From: Candidatus Zixiibacteriota bacterium
GTDB taxonomy: Bacteria; Zixibacteria; MSB-5A5; GN15; FEB-12
Assembly (NCBI GenBank): GCA_024276275.1
Contig: JAJRXM010000001.1
Coordinates: 1-38,536 of the forward strand
Length of the DNA stretch: 38,536 nt
Reading direction: 5' to 3'
The position numbers and the translations under genes were made by a program. Positions 24,587 to 31,631 of this stretch are shown one piece after another (position 1 is the stretch's first letter; the number at the start of each line of letters is the position of its first letter). The notes below the pieces were generated by a model that worked only from the letters and a program-made list of their open reading frames with translations, searched no databases and was not told the origin of the DNA.

Positions 24587-25603
24587 ATGAATATCGGAAA
24601 CTTAATTGTAAAAGATGGAGTATTATTGGCTCCATTAGCAGGTGTCTCAAACCGTCCTTTTAGAGTACTTTCTATTAAGGCAGGGGCGGCTTTTACCTAT
24701 ACTGAAATGATTTCCTCAGAAGGAATTATCCGCAATCAAGATCGTACAAAAGAAATGATGGGCTTCAAGCCTGACGAGCAACCTATTGGAATACAACTGT
24801 TTGGCTCCGACCCAAAGGTCATGGAACAAGCTGCGGCCATTACTGTAAAAGAGTTTAATCCCGACTTAATTGATATCAATTTTGGTTGTCCGGTCAAAAA
24901 AGTTGTCAGCAAAAATGGCGGTTCGGCTATTTTAAGAGATTTAGCACTAACAGAAGATATCATTAAAGGAACTGTTGCAGGGGCAGGAGATACACCGGTT
25001 ACTATAAAAATTCGTACCGGATGGGATGAAGCAAACCCGGTATTTGAAAAAGTAGGTGAAATTGCTCAAAGAGCTGGTGCAAAAGCAGTATCTTTACATG
25101 CCCGAAGTAGAGCAAAAGGGTTTTCAGGCAATGCTGACTGGAATTCTATCAAAAAATTAAAACAGGCGGTAGATATTACTGTTATTGGGAACGGTGACAT
25201 AAAAACACCTCAAGATGTTATCCGTATGAAAGAAGAAACCGGTTGCGATGGAGTCATGATTGGTCGGGCTGCAATGGGAAACCCGTTTATTTTCCAACAA
25301 ATTAATCATTACCTGAAAACAGGTGATTTATTGGAAAACCCCTCAATGAGAGAAAAAATTGAGATGGCTCGTTTACATGCTCAACTAATGAAAGAGCAAT
25401 TCGGGGAAGAACGAGGGGCAAAAATGATGAGAAGATATCTCGGGTGGTATATAAAAGGTTTCCGGGGAGCTTCTGAATTACGTCCTATTTTGTTTGGGGC
25501 AAACACAATTCAGGATATTGACTCAGTATTTGAAGATTACTTAAACAATAAACTCGATATTTTAGCTCATGAAAAAAATAATATAGATAAGAAAATAAAC
25601 TAA
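24587..25603 (+). CDS. dusB: tRNA-dihydrouridine synthase (DusB type)
   Basis: 338 residues. An FMN-dependent enzyme reducing uridines in the tRNA D-loop. APLAGVSNRPFR at 15-26, INFGCPVKKVV with the catalytic Cys101, KIRTGWD, HARSRAKGFSGNADW, GNGDI and MIGRAAMGNPFIF are all present, and length and motifs match DusB rather than DusA or DusC. It is divergent from the FHA gene, with 123 bp between the two starts. The start is fixed by the family N-terminus and by lack of upstream coding signal. Confidence 0.93.
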   Translation: MNIGNLIVKDGVLLAPLAGVSNRPFRVLSIKAGAAFTYTEMISSEGIIRNQDRTKEMMGFKPDEQPIGIQLFGSDPKVMEQAAAITVKEFNPDLIDINFGCPVKKVVSKNGGSAILRDLALTEDIIKGTVAGAGDTPVTIKIRTGWDEANPVFEKVGEIAQRAGAKAVSLHARSRAKGFSGNADWNSIKKLKQAVDITVIGNGDIKTPQDVIRMKEETGCDGVMIGRAAMGNPFIFQQINHYLKTGDLLENPSMREKIEMARLHAQLMKEQFGEERGAKMMRRYLGWYIKGFRGASELRPILFGANTIQDIDSVFEDYLNNKLDILAHEKNNIDKKIN

Positions 25604-25608
25604 AACTA

Positions 25609-25637
25609 TTGCGGACAAGTGATACCATATATATATT
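25609..25637 (+). promoter_or_regulatory. Candidate sigma70-type promoter of etfA
   Basis: TTGCGG (25609-25614), 17 bases and TATATT (25632-25637). It would start transcription near 25644; AAGG lies about 7 bases before ATG 25681. The -35 box is only a half match. Confidence 0.45.
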
Positions 25638-25680
25638 AGCTCAAAATAGAAAACATTAGATAGTTTTATAAGGTTATAAA

Positions 25681-26637
25681 ATGAAAATACTCAATATCGC
25701 TTTACAAAAAGATGGTAAATTAACAGCATCATCTTATGAACTTATCGAAGCCGCCAAATCATTAGGTGGTGAAATCTTCACGTTAGTATTAGCTGAAAAT
25801 GCATCCGACATAGCACAAGACTTAGCATCCCGTGTCGGTGGCAAAGTTATTGCTGTTTCCAACCCTGCATTAAAATTCGTTAATGATGATATCTACTGTA
25901 AAGTCATAAAAGAAATTGTCGGAAAGTATTCCCCTGATTTAATTTTGGGCTCTGCATCGTTTTACGGTAAATCACTTTTCGGAAGATTGGCATCTCTTTT
26001 AGGTTCTCCGATGGCATCAGATGTTACCAACTTAGAAGCTGACGGCGATTCAATCATTGCTACCCGTCCCAGTTACGGCGGATCGGTTATTGCCAAAATT
26101 GGGACTAATGATTCAAAACCGTTTTGTGTAACAGTTCGAATGAAAATTTATGCCGAATCAAAAGACGGTAACGGTGAAGTAATAGAAGAAACTGTTGATG
26201 CTTCCTTGTTTGATTCAAAAATGACTGTTAAAGAGATGAAAGTAGAATCTGCAGGTGCTTTAAACTTAACTGAAGCTGATATCATTGTTTCAGCCGGTAG
26301 AGGAATGAAGGCAGAAGAAAACCTTCCATTGGTAAAAGAACTTGCCGACTCTCTCGGAGGTGCTTTAGGTGCTTCTCGTGCTATTGTTGATGCCGGATGG
26401 ATTCCATACTCGCATCAGGTTGGACAAACAGGTAAAACAGTCAATCCTAAGCTGTATATTGCGGTAGGTATCTCTGGTGCTATTCAGCACTTGGTCGGAA
26501 TGCAGACTTCTAAAAATATTGTAGCAATCAACAAAGATAAAGATGCTCCGATTTTTAACATCGCTAATTACGGCATTGTAGGTGATGCTTTGGAAATCGT
26601 ACCTGCTTTGACAAAGAAATTTAAAGATTCATTATAA
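25681..26637 (+). CDS. etfA: Electron transfer flavoprotein alpha subunit
   Basis: 318 residues, normal for EtfA. The C-terminal FAD domain is clear: VSAGRGMKAEENLP, GASRAIVDAGWIPYSHQVGQTG and the signature LYIAVGISGAIQHLVGMQ followed by TSKNIVAINKDKDAPIF. The N-terminal domain has the usual alpha/beta form. EtfA and EtfB together pass electrons from acyl-CoA and other dehydrogenases to the quinone pool. etfB normally sits directly beside etfA, but here the gene has its own promoter and terminator and no etfB is in the window. Confidence 0.95.
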   Translation: MKILNIALQKDGKLTASSYELIEAAKSLGGEIFTLVLAENASDIAQDLASRVGGKVIAVSNPALKFVNDDIYCKVIKEIVGKYSPDLILGSASFYGKSLFGRLASLLGSPMASDVTNLEADGDSIIATRPSYGGSVIAKIGTNDSKPFCVTVRMKIYAESKDGNGEVIEETVDASLFDSKMTVKEMKVESAGALNLTEADIIVSAGRGMKAEENLPLVKELADSLGGALGASRAIVDAGWIPYSHQVGQTGKTVNPKLYIAVGISGAIQHLVGMQTSKNIVAINKDKDAPIFNIANYGIVGDALEIVPALTKKFKDSL

Positions 26638-26658
26638 ATGTAAGTTTATGTTAGAACT

Positions 26659-26688
26659 AAAAAAGCCCGCAATTAGCGGGCTTTTTTT
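26659..26688. terminator. Strong bidirectional terminator
   Basis: AAAAAAGCCCGC (26659-26670), loop AATTA, GCGGGCTTTTTT (26676-26687) plus another T. It lies between the convergent ends of etfA (26637) and the minus-strand cytochrome gene (26700) and has T tracts on both strands. Confidence 0.92.
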
Positions 26689-26699
26689 ATATGTAATTA

Positions 26700-28565
26700 T
26701 TAGAGAGCTATTATCATAGTATCAATATCAATACAATTGTTTGCATTTATTACTGTCAGAATTGCCCTTCTGGATATATCTGAGTTAGGGAATGTAAATG
26801 TCGTATCCTGTGCTTGAGAACTACCAACAGAGACTACATTACTTCCTATTCCTTCAAAGAATTCCCAACTCCAACCACTTGCTCCAATTGAAGCATCTGT
26901 AAATTGATATGTCAGGGTGTCAGGAGCAGGATTTTGTGCGTATGTAAATTGTGCTGTAGGACCGGCAAGAACGGTTAATGTGTCAATCTTTATTAATGTA
27001 TCAACATCACAATCAGTTGTAACTATTAAAGAAATTGAATATAACCCCGGAGTTGTATAAGCATGAGTAGCGTCAGGTGTTACAGCTGTACTACTGTCTC
27101 CAAAATCCCAAACGTATGTAGCAGGTAATAAAGACTGTGAAGTGCTTGTAAATGTAACCGGATCACCTGTACAAATAGAATCTGTATCTATTGTGAAATC
27201 TGCTACAGGAGGACCGTCAATTGTTATAAAATCAGTTTTTGTAAATATATCTGATGTAGTCGAAGTTATAATAAATCCGGCAGAGTCTTTTGACCATATA
27301 GAGGATGAAGTCAAAGAAACAGTATATAACCCGGCTGCACTATAAATATTTGTTATTGGAGTATCGACTGTTGTTGTGTCAAAGCGACCGTCACCGAAAT
27401 TCCAATACAACGTATCAAAATATCCTAGTAACGTAGGAGTAAAAGTTACCGGTAATCCAAAACAACCCAAACTATCATCTACGGTAAAAAAGCCGACAGG
27501 AGGTAATGAATCTAAAACAGTAGCAGTAGCACGTAAAAGGGTAGTAACAAAGCCGGCATTGTGAATGCCGCGAGAACGATCATTTTTATACAATAGATAG
27601 TTATAATATGCTTCAGCATGAATACGAGGGACTGAATCTCCAATTGTATAAGTAAGCCCGGATGTATCGGCACTATCTATAATTTCAAAAGAAGCTAATA
27701 ATGACTTAACAGAATTAGATAAAGTGTCAATTTTTAAAATTGAAGGACGGTCATAAAAGTCTGTGATTTCTGAACCTAGATGGCAGGCATTGTTAGCATT
27801 TCCACAAGTATTCGTATATTGCTGCATCGAGTTTTCATCTTCTAATCTAAAAGTATGTTCAGCAAAAGCATAGCCTTGTCCTCCTTGACCTGAAGCAGGA
27901 TTACCGTAATGACACTTTATACAACCGTTTTCTAAATGCGTGTTAACTGGAGGTGCGTTGGTAGAGACAAAATATCCGTTTTTCCCACTTATTATATCTG
28001 TTTGCGGGGAAACGTGAGGACCAAAATCAGCATCAAGTTCTACTAAACTGTCTGTTCCGGCAACCGATTGGGTTGATGCATGACAGTGTACACATGAGTT
28101 TGAGGGGGAATAAAAACCGGCACCTAAAGTAGCACCAAATCGGCTTTCTATTTTATCACTAGACCGTAGTGTATCTATATTCCATGTACCATACTCTCCG
28201 GTATGTGGAAGATGGCATGTGAAACAATTTATAGCTGAATACGAATCTGTCGAACCAAGAGTAGAATCTACTTTAACAAGGAATCCTTCATGCGTATGAC
28301 AAGCCCTACCGCATTCGTTACCGTCCTTATCATATATGTTATCCAACAATGAAAAGTCAGCATGAGCCGAATTGTTAAACTGTCCCCTTGGTCGTATTAA
28401 AAGATTATCGGTATCATTATGACAGTCAAAACACCTAATTGCCAATGTCGAATCAACCAGGATTTCCGTGTTGATTTCTGTGACCAATGTATCGCAACCG
28501 ACTTGTAGTATTACTGCGATAAAAAGCATTATAATTATAAATGGGGCTGTTTTACGAAAATTCAT
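26700..28565 (-). CDS. Multihaem c-type cytochrome lipoprotein with PKD domains
   Basis: 621 residues. Signal sequence with a lipobox ending VILQVGC (Cys24), so a lipid-anchored envelope protein. Five haem-binding motifs are clear: CFDCH 45-49, CGRACH 85-90 (CxxxCH), CFTCH 114-118, CVHCH 158-162 and CIKCH 215-219. CGNANNACH 254-262 could be a sixth site with an unusual spacing. IHAEAYYNYLLYKNDRSRGIHNAGF, shown here as the AYYNYLL-ND-SRGIHN pattern, is typical of the last helix of NrfA-like and related multihaem cytochromes. From about 355 to the end come three PKD-like beta domains (WNFGDG, WDFGDS and SGWSWEF cores). The protein probably carries electrons at or across the cell surface, with PKD domains as spacers or binding parts; this is inference. 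AAGGA lies before the ATG. Confidence 0.88.
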   Translation of the reverse strand: MNFRKTAPFIIIMLFIAVILQVGCDTLVTEINTEILVDSTLAIRCFDCHNDTDNLLIRPRGQFNNSAHADFSLLDNIYDKDGNECGRACHTHEGFLVKVDSTLGSTDSYSAINCFTCHLPHTGEYGTWNIDTLRSSDKIESRFGATLGAGFYSPSNSCVHCHASTQSVAGTDSLVELDADFGPHVSPQTDIISGKNGYFVSTNAPPVNTHLENGCIKCHYGNPASGQGGQGYAFAEHTFRLEDENSMQQYTNTCGNANNACHLGSEITDFYDRPSILKIDTLSNSVKSLLASFEIIDSADTSGLTYTIGDSVPRIHAEAYYNYLLYKNDRSRGIHNAGFVTTLLRATATVLDSLPPVGFFTVDDSLGCFGLPVTFTPTLLGYFDTLYWNFGDGRFDTTTVDTPITNIYSAAGLYTVSLTSSSIWSKDSAGFIITSTTSDIFTKTDFITIDGPPVADFTIDTDSICTGDPVTFTSTSQSLLPATYVWDFGDSSTAVTPDATHAYTTPGLYSISLIVTTDCDVDTLIKIDTLTVLAGPTAQFTYAQNPAPDTLTYQFTDASIGASGWSWEFFEGIGSNVVSVGSSQAQDTTFTFPNSDISRRAILTVINANNCIDIDTMIIAL

Positions 28566-28641
28566 ATGTATATCCTTTACTGTATATTTCTATTTAAAAA
28601 AAATGTATCTCTTTTTAGTATATTAAGAATTTGTATCTACT

Positions 28642-28670
28642 TATATAACCCGAGAAGCTATTGGTGTCAA
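28642..28670 (-). promoter_or_regulatory. Sigma70-type promoter of the multihaem cytochrome gene
   Basis: On the minus strand TTGACA (28670-28665), a 17-base spacer and TATATA (28647-28642). The -35 box is perfect. It would give a leader of about 70 nt before ATG 28565. Confidence 0.65.
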
Positions 28671-28844
28671 TTTTTTTTATCAATCGTATATTGTGCTTTA
28701 AACCGTCCTTTTACTCATAAATGTTTCATTTTTGAACAACTTAAGCAGGTTCTTGAATTTTAAACTTAATTTCCGGTAATTTAAGAAATAAAGTATTTTG
28801 CCGAAAATATATGAAAATTGAAAAATAACACTTAGGAGACTTAT

Positions 28845-29147
28845 ATGTCATTATTAATTGAAGTATTAGAATGGATGGACCCGTCGGGCGATGAAATGAT
28901 TTACCGACTTCCGCAAGAAGGTTCCGCAGATTTTAAATTAGGTGCACAGCTGATAGTACGTGACAGCCAAATGGCAATCTTTTTCAAAGACGGTCATGCA
29001 GCTGATTCTTTTTCAGTCGGACGCCATACATTGGCAACATTAAACGTTCCTATCCTAACAAGATTACTGGCGTTTCCGTTTGGGTTTAATTCTCCGTTTC
29101 TGGCAGAATGTTATTTTATCAATCTAAAAACATATACCGATATGTAA
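28845..29147 (+). CDS. 5' part of an interrupted SPFH-domain (YdjI/virion-core-like) protein
   Basis: 100 codons from ATG 28845, with AGGAG 6 bases upstream. The segment reads like the N-terminal part of YdjI-type SPFH proteins: [54 protein letters not shown] and [13 protein letters not shown]. Relatives continue at this point with a Lys and WGT; here TAA (29145-29147) stands where that Lys codon (AAA or AAG) is expected and the frame goes on with WGTKHPVTF. A product ending here would lack most of the SPFH domain and all zinc ribbons. YdjI-like proteins are cytosolic or membrane-bound and linked to envelope stress in Bacillus. Confidence 0.8.
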   Translation: MSLLIEVLEWMDPSGDEMIYRLPQEGSADFKLGAQLIVRDSQMAIFFKDGHAADSFSVGRHTLATLNVPILTRLLAFPFGFNSPFLAECYFINLKTYTDM

Positions 29148-29969
29148 TGGGGCACCAAACATCCGGTAACATTTAAAGACAGTAAATTCGGATTGATAAG
29201 ACTACGCGGTCATGGTGCTTTCACTATGAAAATCAAAGAACCGGTCTTATTTCTAAATTCTGTAGTCGGCAGACAAGCAAAATATACTACTTCTGAAATA
29301 CAGGATTACCTACGCGATGTTATCATCGCCCGTATGAATGATATGCTTGGCGAAAAACTGGATACAATTTTAGACCTTCCATCAATTTATACGGAATTAG
29401 CAAACGAGTTTAAAGAATCAGTAAGTGTTGAATTTGAAAAATATGGATTAGAACTTGTTGACTTTTATATCTCTTCAATCACGCCTCCTGAAGAAGTTAC
29501 CAAGATGATAGACCAGCGTTCAGGAATGGAAGCTGTCGGAGACCTAGACAAGTTTTTGAAGTTTGAAATGGCTAAAGGTTTTGGCGGTACCGGTGGTGCT
29601 GGTTCTGCCGGAGCAAATATGGGTATGGCAGCAGGGGTCGGTCTGATGATGCCGGCTATGATGCAAAAAGTATTTTCTCCCGAACAAACCGAACTAAAAC
29701 GTGAACCGGTTGCTACAGTTACTTGTCCAAAATGTCACACCGACACACCCGAACAATCTCGCTTTTGTTATCGATGCGGTCATCAGATGATTGTGCAAAA
29801 TAGTTGTCCTGCTTGTCAGCATGCACTTCCGTCTGAAGCAAAATTCTGTTTTGATTGCGGCTTGAAACTAGATGTGAAAACTACCTGCCCGCATTGTTCA
29901 GCTGAACTTATTGCAGGTTCTAAATTCTGTGGTGATTGTGGTAAGAAAACTGATGGCGACGACAGCTAA
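29148..29969 (+). pseudogene. 3' part of the SPFH protein gene: rest of SPFH domain and three zinc ribbons
   Basis: In-frame continuation after TAA 29145-29147; with the 5' part the gene would be 374 codons including the stop. It holds the SPFH core (FGLIRLRGHGAFTMKI, the helix MNDMLGEKLDTILDLPSIY and FEKYGLELVDFYISSITPPEEV). A Gly/Met-rich linker follows (FGGTGGAGSAGANMGMAAG), then six CxxC pairs in three zinc ribbons at codons 294/297 with 308/311, 321/324 with 335/338, and 348/351 with 362/365. The TTG near 29193 has no ribosome site and would start inside a strand, so separate translation is unlikely. The next gene overlaps the 3' end by 17 bases in another frame. Confidence 0.8.
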
Positions 29970-31353
29970 TAAAGAGAAATCCGGTTTTACCATAGGTGTC
30001 AGCTGCCCCGGATGCGGGGGAGAGCTGGAACTTGAGGATAACTTCTTTGCCATCGAGTGTGACCATTGCGGTTCAGCTTTACGGTTAGTTATGCCCGATG
30101 CTCCGCCTACTTTTGTTGCTGAAGTAAAAGCTACAAAACAAGAAGCTCGCTATGCAATTGACAGATATCTAAAAGAACAGGGCAAACCGCTCATACATTC
30201 TGACTATCAACTCAAACGAATGTATTATCCGTATTGGAAAGTTGATGCGATACTTTTTAGATTGAGAAAAGGTGTTGAAAAAAGAGTTGTCTTATCAGAC
30301 TATACGGAAAACCAAGAAATATCTTATGAAAAAGAAAAAACCGATATTTCTCTTTCTCCATACACAACTACTTTAACCGCAGGTATGAAATATGACGGTT
30401 TACCTAATACTTTGGGGCTACGCTCTGATTATATAAAACTATTTCCGCTATCTGAAGAAAAGATGGAAGATGACTTTGACTTACTTCCTATTTATAAACC
30501 ATGGGAAGAAATACGGAAATCACTTCACACACATATCGGGGCTATCAGTTCTTTTGATTCCAATTTGTTTGGTGTCAATAAAACAGAAATTTACAGCCCA
30601 AGGGCGATGCTTTTGTATTTCCCTTTTTACCTTTTTGATTTTTATGACACTGAAGGTTTTAATCGGTTTGTCATCGACGGTGTCACTGGTCGGGTTTTAA
30701 ATCATATTACTACCTTAGCATCAAATACTCAAGAGTCGTATGATAATCCAAATATCACTTTAGGTGAAATTTCTATAATATCCCATCAATGTCATAATTG
30801 CGGGGAAGACTTACCATCGGTGGAATCTCTAGTTTATATCTGCCGTAATTGTCAGGTCATTACCGATTTAGAGCCCGGTGTGGAAATTGATGAAATAGAA
30901 GAGGTTGTGCATCAAACAGAGCAGAATAATATCTTAGTGCCTTTTTGGGCGTTTAAAATTTCGGGTGTTCAGGAATCAACTTTGAAATCTATATTTGGAG
31001 GAATCTATCGGTCTGACCGTGTTATAATTCCGGCTTTTCGGGTGAAAAATTATAACGCATTATTTAAATTATGTAAAAGAATGTCCGCAGCATTTCCACA
31101 ATTCAAACTTGATAAAATATCTAAAATGGATAGCACATATAAACCGGTAAATTTACCCTTGAACGAAGCCCTCGCATTAACTGAAATTTTTATTACCAAA
31201 GATAGGTACAAAAAAAATATCAACCAAAAGAAAGCTCCGCTCAATTTAAAATTTGATGAAATCACACTTCTGTATGCCCCTTTTCATCTTGAGAGTTACT
31301 TTTATGTCGACTCTGTTTTACAGGCAGTAACTTTCGAAAAATCACTGATCTAG
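29953..31353 (+). CDS. Zinc-ribbon protein of unknown function, partner of the SPFH protein
   Basis: 466 residues from ATG 29953, chosen because it overlaps the SPFH gene by only 17 bases and gives a clean N-terminus. I do not know the exact family. A zinc ribbon at the N-terminus (Cys18/21 with Cys36/39, CPGCGGELELEDNFFAIECDHC read as the pattern CPGC-x14-CDHC) and a second at 280/283 with 297/300 are clear. Between and after them four similar hydrophobic turns recur: YYPYWKVDAI, LYFPFYLFDF, LVPFWAFKI and YAPFHLESYF, a P-[FY]-[WYH] repeat that suggests a duplicated beta domain. No membrane helix is evident. Zinc-ribbon proteins next to SPFH genes occur in Bacillus (YdjG near YdjI) and are often misnamed as PriA; an analogous role here is inference. 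Confidence 0.75.
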   Translation: MATTANKEKSGFTIGVSCPGCGGELELEDNFFAIECDHCGSALRLVMPDAPPTFVAEVKATKQEARYAIDRYLKEQGKPLIHSDYQLKRMYYPYWKVDAILFRLRKGVEKRVVLSDYTENQEISYEKEKTDISLSPYTTTLTAGMKYDGLPNTLGLRSDYIKLFPLSEEKMEDDFDLLPIYKPWEEIRKSLHTHIGAISSFDSNLFGVNKTEIYSPRAMLLYFPFYLFDFYDTEGFNRFVIDGVTGRVLNHITTLASNTQESYDNPNITLGEISIISHQCHNCGEDLPSVESLVYICRNCQVITDLEPGVEIDEIEEVVHQTEQNNILVPFWAFKISGVQESTLKSIFGGIYRSDRVIIPAFRVKNYNALFKLCKRMSAAFPQFKLDKISKMDSTYKPVNLPLNEALALTEIFITKDRYKKNINQKKAPLNLKFDEITLLYAPFHLESYFYVDSVLQAVTFEKSLI

Positions 31354-31571
31354 TCTAAAATATCTGTAATATCACCTTATTATTTCCTGTTCTTTTGGAA
31401 CAATTTCTATATACAAGAGTAGAAATCTCATCATGTCAAAACCGCTTTTATTTCACTTGCGATTGCCCTTACAATTTCCTATTTTCGAACGTATAAAATA
31501 GATTTTTTAGGATGAAAAATTATTAATTATCAATTACCGTATTTTATGTTTTTTGACTATTTCAACAAGTT

Positions 31572-31591
31572 ATACTGAACTTGTCGAAGTA
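31572..31591 (+). repeat. Dispersed intergenic repeat, copy 2
   Basis: ATACTGAACTTGTCGAAGTA differs in one of 20 bases from the copy at 13491-13510. Here ACAAGTT (31565-31571) and AACTTGT (31578-31584) also form a short inverted repeat. It lies 40 bp before the GTG start of the propeller gene. Confidence 0.6.
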
Positions 31592-31631
31592 AATTCATTT
31601 ATATAGTGCGGTGTCTTATGTGGAGTGAAGC

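Noticed and set aside
31385-31415. Weak hairpin (TGTTC/GAACA) after the zinc-ribbon gene as a terminator
   Set aside because: The stem is only 5 bp and A/T-rich with a poor T tail.
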